From Dysosmobacter acutus (GTDB lineage Bacteria; Bacillota; Clostridia; Oscillospirales; Oscillospiraceae), in the NCBI RefSeq assembly GCF_018919205.1, contig NZ_JAHLQN010000001.1:1116001-1180000 (forward strand): DNA of 64,000 bases, in the 5' to 3' direction. Numbering within the stretch: position 1 is the stretch's first letter; the number at the start of each line of letters is the position of its first letter. The position numbers and the translations under genes are program-made. This document shows, one piece after another, positions 7,999-16,567 of the stretch. The notes beneath the pieces are model-generated. The model saw only the letters and a list, made by a program, of their open reading frames with translations, searched no databases and was not told the DNA's origin.

Positions 7999-8175
7999 AT
8001 GCCCTTTGCACAGCTCATGGCGGTTTTACCGCTTAGAGATGTGGCATACTCCTTGCGAGTACCGTCGAACCCAAACGACTTGAAATGTAATAAGGACGAG
8101 AATGAAACCGTAATTGCTCATAGGAGTGATTGCGGTCTTTTTTTGTTTCGTCAAAAGAAAGGAGTCAGGCAATGA
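7999..8175 (+). CDS. leader open frame A (58 codons) running through a terminator
   Basis: An ATG at 7999 follows the strong site GGAAAGGAGG. The frame stays open through the terminator hairpin and stops with TGA at 8173-8175, directly abutting the helicase ATG at 8176. The predicted peptide begins MPFAQLMAVLPLRDVAYSLR. The second leader encodes nearly the same peptide for 49 residues, with only Tyr-to-Cys and Pro-to-Ser changes plus two silent ones. Because translation would cross the hairpin, ribosome movement could decide termination. Whether the peptide itself has a function is unknown. Confidence 0.6.
   Translation: MPFAQLMAVLPLRDVAYSLRVPSNPNDLKCNKDENETVIAHRSDCGLFLFRQKKGVRQ
8107..8144 (+). 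terminator. intrinsic terminator / attenuator in leader A
   Basis: A 13-bp stem (5' arm begins ACCG at 8107, 3' arm ends CGGT at 8136, with several G-U pairs and a four-base loop) is followed by C and seven T. It lies between promoter and first structural gene, so readthrough is needed to express operon A. ACCGC at 8028-8032 could pair with GCGGT in the 3' arm as an alternative structure. Confidence 0.75.
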
Positions 8176-11100
8176 ATGTCCAATAGTAAGCTGATCGAAC
8201 TGAGTTACTATGACCCATCCGCACAGGTGCGCTTGTCGGCCTATGCAGATACGCTGGTACTCGACCACGATCAAAACGGCAGCATCATCAGTGCCATCCG
8301 CTTCGGCGGCTATCCCGAAATGGTGCGGGCAATGGCAGATGCCATCTACGGCGGTGCGACGATAGAAGCCGCCCAAAACGACACGACCCGAATGCTCCAA
8401 AGCAGCCTCAAAAGTTATCAGCGGCAGATCACCCACGATGGGATCTACGCCGTGGCAACCCTGATGACTGCGGATACCGTGCAGAAGGATGCCCCGAAAG
8501 AGAAGTGCGGAGAAGACGAGGATACAAACCTCGTAGATACGGAGCAGATGGAGCTGCAGCCCCGCAGGTGCTACATCTTCTGTCCCACCGGGGATCAAAG
8601 ACGGCTCTTTGAGGAACTGGATCGCAAAACGGCAGCGCCGCTGATCCCGGAATTTCAGGATTATGTGCTCAACAGTCTGCGCCAACGGGGAGATCTCCGG
8701 CAACTGGAGGTCATTTCCCTGAAAGAGCGGATAGATGCATGGGTGCTGGATCTGAAGCCGCAGGATCAGAATGTGGTGGAGGTGCTGGAGCAGGGCTTGC
8801 AGAGTGGAGCCATCCAGATCCCCGGCACCTTGCCGGGCAGCCCAGACGGATTTGAGAATGTGGAAAATGTCACAGGCTATCTCAATACCTTTGGTGTTAC
8901 CGTAGCTGACCGTATCCGCAATCAGTTCATGCCCCTTTTTGATCCTGCCAAGGAACCGCTTTCCGATGAAGTGCTCGCTATCAACGACTGCATCATGAGC
9001 CGTGTAGGATATTCTCTCTACGATGCCCAGCTTGCGGTAGCAGAGGCTGTCAAACGGCAGCTTGCGCGTAAGCGTGTGGCGCTCATTATCGCAGAATGCG
9101 GTAGCGGCAAGACGAAGATCGGTTCGACTGCTCTTGGCGCTTTGCACGGGCTGTGGGCCGATCAGAAGCGGAAAGGCGGCAGGAAATCCTTTGGCATCGT
9201 CATGTGTCCCTCCCATGTCACACAAAAGTGGGTGCGGGAGATTGGAGAAACGCTCCCGGATACCTACGGCATGGTGGTGCGCACGATTCAGGATCTCGAC
9301 CGTCTGTATGCAATGTATGAGGAGGGCGACAAAAGTGTATTTGCTGTTTTTTCCAAGGAGCAGGCGCGGGACGGCTATATGCGTTACCCCGCCGTGCGTT
9401 GGAACCGGCGCAGACGCGCGTTTCTCTGCCCGGACTGTGACGGTGTGATCGAAATGGAGATCAGCGAGGACGGCAGCCGCTATACGGTGCCGGCCGACCA
9501 GTTCTTTTTTCAGAAGGAGCACAAGAAAAATCACACCTGTCCCCATTGCGGTACGCCGCTATGGTCTGCGGTCAATCCGGACAAGCGGATCGACTGGGTG
9601 AAGATCGGAGAATACGGATGGGTCTACCGCTACGGCGCGCAGGCACATCTGCATCGTACCAAAAACGAGCGTGTTCTCGATCAGCTCACTGAGATCGCCC
9701 AAAATCCGGATGCATTCTACCCGATCCGCGGAGCGCACCGGCGGTTTCCCCTGAGTACCTACATCAAGAAAAAGCTGCACGGGCGCATCGACGGCTTCCT
9801 CTGCGATGAACTGCACGAGTACAACAACAATAGCGGGCAGGGCGATGCCATGGCAGAGCTGTACGGCGCGTCCAGGTGTTTTGTCGGAATGACGGCAACG
9901 CTTATCAACGGCTATTCCTCCGGCATTTTTCACCTGCTCTACCGTATCGTCCCCGGGCTGATGCTCAAGGATGGCAAACGCTACAAAAGCCCCGGTGATT
10001 TCGATGCGGAGTACGGCGTGGTGGAAAATACCTATGAGATACAGGATGCGGAGTACAATTCCAACCGGCGCACCAGTAAGCGCAGAACAAAGTCAAAGCA
10101 GCTGCCCGGCGTATCGCCGCTGGTATTTTCCCGTTTCCTGCTGGAATACACGGCATTTCTCTCCCTCTCCGACATGGGCAAAGACCTGCCGGACTACGAA
10201 GAGATCCCCGTACCGCTGGAGATGCCGGCGGATGTACGCACGGCCTATAAAGAGGCGGAACACGAATTGCAGAAAGTCCTGCGTACAGACCGGAAGGCGG
10301 CGCAGAAGATCCTGTCCACCTATCTCAATTTGCTGACGGTCTACCCGGACCAGCCCTACGATCAAGCGGAGGTAGTGCATCCCATAAACGGAATGCCCAT
10401 TGTAACGCCAAAGAACTGCGGCGATTTTTCCCGTCTGCTTCCCAAGGAGGAACGGGTATTGGAGCTGGTGCGGCAGAAGGCGGCAAACGGAGAGCGCGTG
10501 CTCATCTATACCAGTTGGACGCGCACGGATTCACAGAAAAAGCTCCAGAAGCTTCTTTGCTCGGAAGGTTATCGGACAGAGATCCTGACGCCGCAGATCG
10601 CTACGGATAAGCGGGAGGACTGGGTCAACAAGCGTGTCAAGAACGGTTTGCAGGTGCTCATCACCAACCCGCGCTGCGTGGAAACCGGCCTTGACCTCAA
10701 TGCCTTTACCACCATTATCTTCTACTCCATGGGCTATAACCTCTTTACGCTGCGGCAGGCATCCCGCCGGTCGTGGCGGATCAATCAGACCGCCCCCAGA
10801 GTGGAGGTATATATGCTCTACTACGCCGATACCATGCAGGCAAAGGCCATGAAGCTGATGGCATCCAAGTTGGCGGTAGCGGGCATCATCGAGGGGACAT
10901 TTTCTGAAGAGGGCCTTGCGGCCATGAGTGATGTAAAGGACCTGACCTCACAGATGGCAAAGGAACTGGCGCTGGGGATCCGGGATAATGTGGAGGATAT
11001 TGCGGCGGCCTTTCGGAAAATGGCGGTCATTAACCCGGAGCGGAAAAAGAACATCGCAGCTGCGCAGTTGAAAGAGACTGCGGCAGAAGAACAAAAAGCA

Positions 11101-11265
11101 CCCGCAGCCAAGGATTCCTTCGGCGTGCGCACGGCGCAGGCACAAGTGCGTCAGGCACTTTATGAAGGACTGCTTGCCAGGACTGCGGAAGAACAGAAAA
11201 AACGGAAGTCGAAGAAGGCAGAGGTGGATGAAAACCAACTGTCGATCTTCGGCTTTGCTGCGTAA
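8176..11265 (+). CDS. large SNF2/DEAD-like helicase with zinc-ribbon insert
   Basis: This 1029-residue protein is a superfamily 2 helicase-type ATPase. The Walker A region ECGSGKTKIG is at about 306-315 and the DEAH-like box DELH at about 543-546. A C-terminal helicase lobe (about 740-890) contains the ERVLIYTSWT strand and a motif VI-like QASRRSWRINQT. Between motifs I and II lies a zinc ribbon, CPDC (about 417-420) with CPHC (about 454-457). The first 270 residues have no recognisable domain and the last 80 are Lys/Glu/Ala-rich. The ATG at 8176 abuts the leader stop codon, suggesting translational coupling. It is the first gene of operon A and is followed after 13 bases by a sliding clamp. 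I infer a role in replication or remodelling of the element; it is not a known housekeeping helicase. Confidence 0.75.
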   Translation: MSNSKLIELSYYDPSAQVRLSAYADTLVLDHDQNGSIISAIRFGGYPEMVRAMADAIYGGATIEAAQNDTTRMLQSSLKSYQRQITHDGIYAVATLMTADTVQKDAPKEKCGEDEDTNLVDTEQMELQPRRCYIFCPTGDQRRLFEELDRKTAAPLIPEFQDYVLNSLRQRGDLRQLEVISLKERIDAWVLDLKPQDQNVVEVLEQGLQSGAIQIPGTLPGSPDGFENVENVTGYLNTFGVTVADRIRNQFMPLFDPAKEPLSDEVLAINDCIMSRVGYSLYDAQLAVAEAVKRQLARKRVALIIAECGSGKTKIGSTALGALHGLWADQKRKGGRKSFGIVMCPSHVTQKWVREIGETLPDTYGMVVRTIQDLDRLYAMYEEGDKSVFAVFSKEQARDGYMRYPAVRWNRRRRAFLCPDCDGVIEMEISEDGSRYTVPADQFFFQKEHKKNHTCPHCGTPLWSAVNPDKRIDWVKIGEYGWVYRYGAQAHLHRTKNERVLDQLTEIAQNPDAFYPIRGAHRRFPLSTYIKKKLHGRIDGFLCDELHEYNNNSGQGDAMAELYGASRCFVGMTATLINGYSSGIFHLLYRIVPGLMLKDGKRYKSPGDFDAEYGVVENTYEIQDAEYNSNRRTSKRRTKSKQLPGVSPLVFSRFLLEYTAFLSLSDMGKDLPDYEEIPVPLEMPADVRTAYKEAEHELQKVLRTDRKAAQKILSTYLNLLTVYPDQPYDQAEVVHPINGMPIVTPKNCGDFSRLLPKEERVLELVRQKAANGERVLIYTSWTRTDSQKKLQKLLCSEGYRTEILTPQIATDKREDWVNKRVKNGLQVLITNPRCVETGLDLNAFTTIIFYSMGYNLFTLRQASRRSWRINQTAPRVEVYMLYYADTMQAKAMKLMASKLAVAGIIEGTFSEEGLAAMSDVKDLTSQMAKELALGIRDNVEDIAAAFRKMAVINPERKKNIAAAQLKETAAEEQKAPAAKDSFGVRTAQAQVRQALYEGLLARTAEEQKKRKSKKAEVDENQLSIFGFAA

Positions 11266-11278
11266 AGGAGGAGATTAT

Positions 11279-12412
11279 TTGAATGTAACGATCAATCGGG
11301 CGGAAATGCTGAGCGCCATCAAGCGTGCATCGGCCGTCGCACCGGCGGATTCGCCGTTGGACGTGCTCCGGGGCGTTTTGCTGGAGGCGGATGCCGCCGC
11401 AGGAAAGCTCACCGTCACCTCGACTAATCTGGAAGCGGCACTGGAGGAAAAGCTCCCCTGTACCGTTCAGGAGAATGGGGCGCTGGTATTTGGTGCGAAG
11501 ATGCTTGCAGAAATGCTCTCACGGCTGCCGCAGGATACCGTGCAGCTCTGCCGGGCAGAAAATCAGGGACGCATGACGCTCAGAAGCGGAGATGCCTGCT
11601 ATGAAGTGGATGTGTGGGAGCGAGGCGCTTTTCCAAAGCCGGATATTCCTTTTCCGGAGGATACCGTCAAACTCAGCGGGATTCCCGCTATGGCGCAGCA
11701 CACCGTATTTGCAACCGCACAGGATAACAGCAAGCCGCTTCTCAAGTGCGTCAATCTCATGTTTACCAGCACGGGACTGCGCGCGGCCGGCAGCAACGGA
11801 AACTGTATCGTGACGGCCAGAGGCGACAATCAGAGCACGGGTGATGTGAGCCTGCTCATTCCCGCCGCCTCGCTTGGAAAGCTCTCGAATATGTGCCAGG
11901 ACAAGGATGAATTCCGCGTCGGCACCACGGGAAAGAGCATCGTCTTTTTCCGCGAGAACTTCCTTTTCAGCGCGCGGCTCATGGAGGGCGGCTACATCGA
12001 TACGGATCAGTTGGTAGGCAGCATCCGGAATACGTTTACCGTGCTGACGGATATTCACGACATGAGAGCGGCGCTCTCGTCCGTCCTAAGCATTGGCACC
12101 GGAAACCGGGTGAAGCTGAGTTTTCAGGATCAGCGCCTTGTATTCCAATGTGCAGGCGATTGCGTCAGCGCATCGGCGCCCATTGAGGTAATTGCATTGA
12201 CCGGCACCCCTGCGGGAGATTACTGGTTCAACGCAAAGCAGCTTGTCACCTGCCTGAAAGCCTTGAGCGGCACGGTCACGCTGGGGATCGCGCAGGGCGG
12301 AATGCTGACGCTTGCCACGCAGGACGCCTACTATCTGCAAAACGCCATGCGGCCGGAAACCCAGAAGAAAACTCAAAAAGCCGCGCAGCCGGCTGCTGCG
12401 AAAGCGGCGTAA
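11279..12412 (+). CDS. dnaN-like: DNA polymerase III beta subunit-like sliding clamp (first copy)
   Basis: This 377-residue protein has the length and three-fold repeated layout of the bacterial sliding clamp. It begins NVTINRAEMLSAIKRASAVA and has the domain-1 hallmark LEAALEEKLPC at about residues 55-65. The clamp encircles DNA and tethers polymerase and other factors. I chose TTG 11279, seven bases after AAAGGAGGAG; there is no ATG nearby in frame. The C-terminus carries an Ala/Lys-rich extension (about 20 residues) not usual for DnaN. It is diverged from typical chromosomal DnaN and follows the helicase directly. A second, different clamp is encoded at 24042-25139. Confidence 0.8.
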   Translation: MNVTINRAEMLSAIKRASAVAPADSPLDVLRGVLLEADAAAGKLTVTSTNLEAALEEKLPCTVQENGALVFGAKMLAEMLSRLPQDTVQLCRAENQGRMTLRSGDACYEVDVWERGAFPKPDIPFPEDTVKLSGIPAMAQHTVFATAQDNSKPLLKCVNLMFTSTGLRAAGSNGNCIVTARGDNQSTGDVSLLIPAASLGKLSNMCQDKDEFRVGTTGKSIVFFRENFLFSARLMEGGYIDTDQLVGSIRNTFTVLTDIHDMRAALSSVLSIGTGNRVKLSFQDQRLVFQCAGDCVSASAPIEVIALTGTPAGDYWFNAKQLVTCLKALSGTVTLGIAQGGMLTLATQDAYYLQNAMRPETQKKTQKAAQPAAAKAA

Positions 12413-12418
12413 GGAGGG

Positions 12419-12838
12419 ATGCCTTTGGTAGAGATTCCGACGATCTGCCGCTATTGCGGCGGTGCAGTCCATCTTGTTCCCGCGGCAAAGGTGTATGGCC
12501 CCGCGGCGGCAAAAAGACTGGGCTTGGAACGTGAGAAATTTTATCAATGTCAGAACTGCAATGCCCGTGTGGGCTGTCATAAGGGCAGCACGCGGCCGCT
12601 GGGCAATCTTGCCAACGAAGCCCTTCGCATGAAGCGGATGGAGACCCATCAGGTCTTTGACAGCTTCTGGAAGGAGCGGGGCATGAGCAGAACGCAGGGC
12701 TATAAGTGGATGGCAAAGAAGCTGAGACTCTCTGAAGAGCTTGCACACATCGGCGGCTTTGAGATGGATCGGTGCCAGAAGCTGATCCGGCTATGCGAAA
12801 AGGAACGAAACAAAGAGAAAAAGAAGGAGGCAGCATAA
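12419..12838 (+). CDS. DUF3268-like zinc-finger protein
   Basis: This 139-residue protein has an N-terminal zinc finger: CRYCG at residues 10-14, then CQNCNARVGCH at about 44-54. A helical C-terminal half is rich in Lys and Glu and ends KERNKEKKKEAA. The CxxC...CxxC...GCH layout matches the DUF3268 family common on phages and mobile elements. The ATG at 12419 directly abuts GGAGGG, so the TTG at codon 3 (12425) has better spacing and may be the true start. A nucleic-acid-binding role is inferred from the finger. Confidence 0.65.
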   Translation: MPLVEIPTICRYCGGAVHLVPAAKVYGPAAAKRLGLEREKFYQCQNCNARVGCHKGSTRPLGNLANEALRMKRMETHQVFDSFWKERGMSRTQGYKWMAKKLRLSEELAHIGGFEMDRCQKLIRLCEKERNKEKKKEAA

Positions 12839-13600
12839 ATGTGTGAGAGAACATATTGCCGGCATGAGCATGAGAAACTTTGCTCGTGTCCGCCGGTCGC
12901 TTGCAGGGACGCCCTTGGAATGGCCGCGCATTTGGCGGAGAACATGGAGCAAGTCCAATGGAGCCTGACCTACAACAGCCTGAAGGAGATAAAGCCCTAT
13001 CAGTTGTGTCTGGTCGGGAAATGCAGGATCTGCGGCGGGCGGCTGTGCATGGAGCAAAGGCCCGTTGAGGCGGATAGCACTGACGGTTTCCTTGCTGCGG
13101 TATACCGGCATTTATACCATTTTCACCGCTCCATCGGTCAGTGCTTGCCTCGCGCGGCGTTTCGCACAAAGTTTGTAGAGATGTTCCGTAAGGAGGATCG
13201 CGCCGCTGTTGAGGACTGGCTGAGCATGCCGGAAAACCAGTCGATCCATGCCATGATCTGCGGAAATGCGAAGAGAGTCTATACCATCGTCCACTCCTGG
13301 GCGGATGCGGATCAGGGCAATTTTCCTGCTCCGGAAGGTATGGCAGCCTTCACTGTGAAGGAGGAGGCCCGCAAGGAGCTTGCGCGCCTTGTGGCGGAGG
13401 AAAAGGAAAATCGGACGATCCCGTTTCCGACAGAAGAATACTGTGAGGAGTACGGCGAGGATTTCTGGGAGGCTTACCGGGACGGCTATGCCGCCGGATG
13501 GTTTACCCGCTATGAGATCATCGAAAGTCCGCTGTACGCAGAAAATATCGAAGAAAAAGGAGGTGCGGCTGATGATGCTGCGAAAACCGACCTGCGCTGA
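12839..13600 (+). CDS. hypothetical Cys-containing protein
   Basis: No family is recognised for this 253-residue protein. The N-terminus has several Cys/His (CRHEHEKLCSCPPVAC at residues 7-22) and later CRICGGRLC at about 61-69, suggesting one or two zinc sites. The middle has an aromatic helix pair (YRHLYHFHRSI). The start follows an AAGAAGGAGG site two codons inside the end of the preceding gene. It overlaps the next gene by 29 bases, so both are translated from one operon. Its position among clamp, sigma-like and AAA genes suggests an element-maintenance role, but nothing specific can be said. Confidence 0.6.
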   Translation: MCERTYCRHEHEKLCSCPPVACRDALGMAAHLAENMEQVQWSLTYNSLKEIKPYQLCLVGKCRICGGRLCMEQRPVEADSTDGFLAAVYRHLYHFHRSIGQCLPRAAFRTKFVEMFRKEDRAAVEDWLSMPENQSIHAMICGNAKRVYTIVHSWADADQGNFPAPEGMAAFTVKEEARKELARLVAEEKENRTIPFPTEEYCEEYGEDFWEAYRDGYAAGWFTRYEIIESPLYAENIEEKGGAADDAAKTDLR

Positions 13601-14102
13601 TTGCCCACATAATCTCCAATACATGGAAAGATTGCCGATCAAGAAAAAGGGCGTCACCATGCACTTGGGGGAGCGTTTCTGTGTTGCGGGAAAGCGCGCG
13701 AGGAAATTCAAACGCAGTGATCCCAAAACCTATGTGCCAAGCTGGTGTCCCAGACTCAAGGCTCCCTGTGAGCTGCGGATCTATGGCTTCAAGAATCAGA
13801 GAGAATGGAGGATGCACCGCAGTATGTGCGCGTATCTGGGCGAGGATACTTCTCCATCTGCATTCCGCTATGCGGTGCGCTATGAAGGACATGCCGATCT
13901 GGCACCGTATGAGTTTTTCGAGTGCTGCAATGAAAAATCGGATGATGAGATTTTGGGTGCAGCAGTCCAGCACTACGATGTTGTGGAAATTGACGACGGT
14001 ATCAAGCCTGCCTTTTTCTACAAAACGGAGCATGGCTATGAGCTTTTATTCTCGTTTGATGCCAAGACTGCCAAGAAGAATATCAGGGAGGAAATTGATT
14101 GA
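13572..14102 (+). CDS. hypothetical Cys-rich protein
   Basis: No family is recognised for this 176-residue protein. It begins MMLRKPTCADCPHNLQYMER, with CxxC at residues 8 and 11, and further Cys at about 36, 58 and 65, so a zinc-binding N-terminal half is likely. The C-terminal half is acidic and ends with a short beta strand and a Lys-rich helix. I chose ATG 13572 because AAGGAGGTG precedes it; an immediately following ATG (13575) is equally possible. The gene overlaps its upstream neighbour by 29 bases and its downstream neighbour by 4. Confidence 0.6.
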   Translation: MMLRKPTCADCPHNLQYMERLPIKKKGVTMHLGERFCVAGKRARKFKRSDPKTYVPSWCPRLKAPCELRIYGFKNQREWRMHRSMCAYLGEDTSPSAFRYAVRYEGHADLAPYEFFECCNEKSDDEILGAAVQHYDVVEIDDGIKPAFFYKTEHGYELLFSFDAKTAKKNIREEID

Positions 14103-14308
14103 AGGAAACTGTAAAAAGCTGCAGCAACTGCCGATATTCCTATGATCTGCCGAGCAATCGCGGACCGATGACAAAAACGCAGTACTGTAGAAACAAGAAC
14201 TATAATTCCGTGAACTATACCACCAAAATGTTGCTGGAGGACTGGGACCAAGGCCACTGCCGCTTTTGGGCGTCCATACCAGAGGAAGGAAACGACAATG
14301 AAAAATAA
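14099..14308 (+). CDS. small Cys-containing hypothetical protein
   Basis: This 69-residue protein has CSNCRYSYDLP at its N-terminus, a later Cys at about 30 and HCRFW near residue 53, suggesting a single zinc site. It starts with TTG overlapping the preceding TGA, with AGGGAGG six bases upstream. It overlaps the sigma-like gene by 11 bases. The tight coupling argues that it is real despite its size. Confidence 0.55.
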   Translation: MKETVKSCSNCRYSYDLPSNRGPMTKTQYCRNKNYNSVNYTTKMLLEDWDQGHCRFWASIPEEGNDNEK

Positions 14309-14657
14309 TTACTCAATCGCTCAGCGCAACGCCATTGTGGAAGCAAATCTTTGGTGCATCGACAGTGTGATCCGTCAGAATCGCCCGCTCATGAGAGCGG
14401 CTCGGCTGGAATATGACGATGTGTACCAGCAGCTTGCCCTGCGGCTTATCAAGGCTGTGGCGGGCTATGACCCGGAAAAGGGACGCCTGGAGCAGCACAT
14501 TTTCGCCCAGCTCAAGTATGAGCTTCTTAGCTGCAGATCGGCCTACCGGCTCTGCGGTATGACCGGCACACCGCACTCGTTCCGAAAGAGCCATATCATT
14601 TCCATCGATACGCTCTCTGAGAACAGCGGCCTCTATGAAGAGGCGCTGGCGGCGTAA
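14298..14657 (+). CDS. sigma-70 region 2-like protein
   Basis: The 119 residues match the region 2 fold of sigma factors: ARLEYDDVYQQLALRLIKAV (about 36-55) followed by GYDPEKGRLEQHIFAQLKYE (about 57-76). These resemble the core-binding and -10 recognition helices. Region 4, needed for -35 contact, is absent, and the C-terminal 30 residues are unlike it. The gene is embedded in operon A, so a dedicated sigma role for late element genes is possible, as is a replication or partner-protein role with a borrowed fold. The start has GAGGAAGGAAACGACA upstream. Confidence 0.65.
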   Translation: MKNNYSIAQRNAIVEANLWCIDSVIRQNRPLMRAARLEYDDVYQQLALRLIKAVAGYDPEKGRLEQHIFAQLKYELLSCRSAYRLCGMTGTPHSFRKSHIISIDTLSENSGLYEEALAA

Positions 14658-14669
14658 GGAGGCACGGAA

Positions 14670-16043
14670 ATGACGCTGAGAGATAAGATGCTGGCGGTCA
14701 TTGCGGATACCAATGATAGCGTAGCTGAGCGGGAGGAATTGGTGGAGATGATCGCCATTGCCCTGCTGACGCGAAAAAACCTGTTTGTTCTGGGTGAGCC
14801 GGGACAGGCCAAGAGCTATGCCATCAACCTGTTCCGTCGGCACATCACCGGTGCGCGGCAGTTTGAGAGGCTTCTTTCCAAGCAGAGCGATGAAGAACAG
14901 CTTTTCGGCCGTGTTGATCTTGCGAGTCTGCTGCCGGGCTCTGTGCCGCCGACCGTGCTGGAGCAGGACGCAACCTATCAAAACCAGCGCTTCAACCTGC
15001 GTGTCCTCGTCGAGGGCATCGGCTCCATGAAGGACGAGCCCGCAACATGGGAAAAGCTCAAGAGCGGCACCGAAAAGCTGGAGCTTTATCGTGCAGCGCT
15101 CTCGGCGCTTCACAAAAGCGAGCCCACGGTGCAGACAGCCGGCAAAATTCCAGAGGCCGATATCGTATTGCTGGATGAGATCTTCAAGTGCAACGACGGC
15201 GTGCTGAACTCACTGCTCACCGCCCTCAATGAGCGGAAATACACCAACGAGGGACGCACCTATCCCATTCCGGTCATTTCTTTTTTTGCGGCCTCCAATG
15301 AGATCCCTAATTTCAACGATCCGCAGGAAAAGATCCTGGAAGCGCTGTATGACCGCCTGGAACTGAAGGTCGTGACGGCCAATATGGAGGATCGGGACAC
15401 GCGCCTTGCCGTTTTGAAGACTAAGCAGGCCGGCACCTTCGGACAGGTCACCGTTACGATCACGTTGGAGGAATTGCGGCAAATGCAGCAGGAGGTCGCG
15501 TCGATCCTCGTTCCCGACGCCATCAACGAGTTGGCTGACGATATCCTCTGCGAGCTTCGTAAGGATATGGCGGTGTCGGACCGAAAGTATCTGGGCTATT
15601 ATCCCATCGCGCAGGCCAAGGCATGGCTTTCCGGCCATGACAAGGTAGAATCCTGTGACCTTCTGGCGCTGAAGAATTATCTCTGGCGCCTGCCCTCAGA
15701 CTGTGAAAAGGTGGAAGCGGTGCTCACCCGCCTGTGTGTCAACCCCATGCAGGATAAGGTCAACAATATCCGCGGTATGGCGTTGGAATCCCAGGAGGAA
15801 TTTGACGCTGCGCTGGGGGATGGCAGCAAGGCCGATACTGTGCGCAAGGCATTTATCAAGCTGCGCGGTGAACTGACGCATCTTTATCAGATGCAGTGCA
15901 GCCTTCGCACGGCGGCGCAGTCTGACGGCGAGACAGCACTGGTGGATGACCTCTTGGCCGATTTGGAGAAGATCAGCCGCAAGGCCCACGAGCAGACACA
16001 TTTTACTTATACGACGCTGGAAGAGATCGCAGCGTTAAATTAA
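14670..16043 (+). CDS. MoxR-family AAA+ ATPase (RavA-like)
   Basis: This 457-residue AAA+ protein has Walker A GEPGQAKS (42-49), Walker B IVLLDE (165-170), a sensor-1 Asn in FFAASNEIP (about 205-213) and an arginine finger candidate in ALYDRLELKV (about 225-234). The layout is that of the MoxR/RavA group, which works as a chaperone-like hexamer on partner proteins. A VWA-domain gene lies three genes downstream in the same operon, the usual partner for this group. SSB lies between them. The likely substrate is a DNA-processing complex of the element (inference). The ribosome binding site is AAGGAGG. Confidence 0.85.
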   Translation: MTLRDKMLAVIADTNDSVAEREELVEMIAIALLTRKNLFVLGEPGQAKSYAINLFRRHITGARQFERLLSKQSDEEQLFGRVDLASLLPGSVPPTVLEQDATYQNQRFNLRVLVEGIGSMKDEPATWEKLKSGTEKLELYRAALSALHKSEPTVQTAGKIPEADIVLLDEIFKCNDGVLNSLLTALNERKYTNEGRTYPIPVISFFAASNEIPNFNDPQEKILEALYDRLELKVVTANMEDRDTRLAVLKTKQAGTFGQVTVTITLEELRQMQQEVASILVPDAINELADDILCELRKDMAVSDRKYLGYYPIAQAKAWLSGHDKVESCDLLALKNYLWRLPSDCEKVEAVLTRLCVNPMQDKVNNIRGMALESQEEFDAALGDGSKADTVRKAFIKLRGELTHLYQMQCSLRTAAQSDGETALVDDLLADLEKISRKAHEQTHFTYTTLEEIAALN

Positions 16044-16063
16044 AAAATATTGGAGGAATCACG

Positions 16064-16501
16064 ATGCTGAACAAGATCATTCTTATGGGAAGACTCACGC
16101 GCGATCCTGAACTGCGCAGGACAGAGAGCGGTACCGCTGTTTGTTCGTTTTCAATCGCGGTGGATCGGGACTTCAAGTCCAAAAACGGGGAAAAGGAGAC
16201 GGACTTTATTGATATCGTTGCCTGGCGCGCCACGGCGGAGTTTGTGAGCAAGTATTTCACAAAAGGCCGCATGGCCGTCGTGGAGGGCCGGCTCCAGATC
16301 CGCGACTGGACAGACAAGGAAGGCGGCAAGCGCCGCAGTGCCGAAGTCATTGCAGACAATGTCTACTTCGGAGATTCCAAGCCGAAAGACGGCGGTGAGG
16401 AGGATGATATTTCTGCCTATACCGGAGCGCCCGACAGCTTTGCCGTGCCGGACGGCTTTACACCGGACTTTGGCGGCGAATCCGGGGAAATGCCCTTTTA
16501 A
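16064..16501 (+). CDS. ssb: single-stranded DNA-binding protein
   Basis: This 145-residue SSB has the OB-fold start MLNKIILMGRLTRDPELRR, the conserved FSIAVDRDFK and DFIDIVAWRATAEFVSKYFTKG segments, and an acidic Gly-rich tail ending in GEMPF, the partner-docking tip. It protects single-stranded DNA and recruits replication and recombination proteins. It follows the AAA gene by 20 bases with TTGGAGGAAT as the binding site. As an extra SSB on a mobile element it would support transfer or replication, together with the Rad52-like and primase-like proteins in operon B. Confidence 0.93.
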   Translation: MLNKIILMGRLTRDPELRRTESGTAVCSFSIAVDRDFKSKNGEKETDFIDIVAWRATAEFVSKYFTKGRMAVVEGRLQIRDWTDKEGGKRRSAEVIADNVYFGDSKPKDGGEEDDISAYTGAPDSFAVPDGFTPDFGGESGEMPF

Positions 16502-16516
16502 GAGCACCAAATAAGC

Positions 16517-16540
16517 GAGGGAGGGCATCAGCCCTCCCTC
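16517..16540 (+). other. perfect GC-rich hairpin between ssb and the next gene
   Basis: A 10-bp perfect stem GAGGGAGGGC/GCCCTCCCTC with loop ATCA has no T-run after it. It is more likely an RNA-stability or processing element than a terminator, and may set ssb above the downstream genes in abundance. Confidence 0.5.
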
Positions 16541-16567
16541 CATATAAAGATAAGAGGAGAAAACAAA

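Larger units (their letters stand above)
7881..8145 (+). repeat. 265-bp duplicated leader, copy A
   Basis: This segment is near-identical to 21667-21931, with about six single-base differences, mostly transitions. It contains a promoter, a ribosome binding site, a small open frame and an intrinsic terminator, and lies immediately before operon A. Small stems at 8047-8061 (TACTC/GAGTA) and 8064-8079 (GTCG/CGAC) are kept in copy B: one change there makes a G-U pair and another falls in a loop. That pattern suggests RNA-structure conservation. Confidence 0.9.

Noticed and set aside
8026-9546. Minus-strand frame of 506 residues over leader A and the helicase
   Set aside because: Shadow of the helicase frame; no family features and no ribosome binding site.
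16517-16540. Terminator after ssb
   Set aside because: The stem is perfect but no T-run follows, and the next gene starts 28 bases later with its own binding site.
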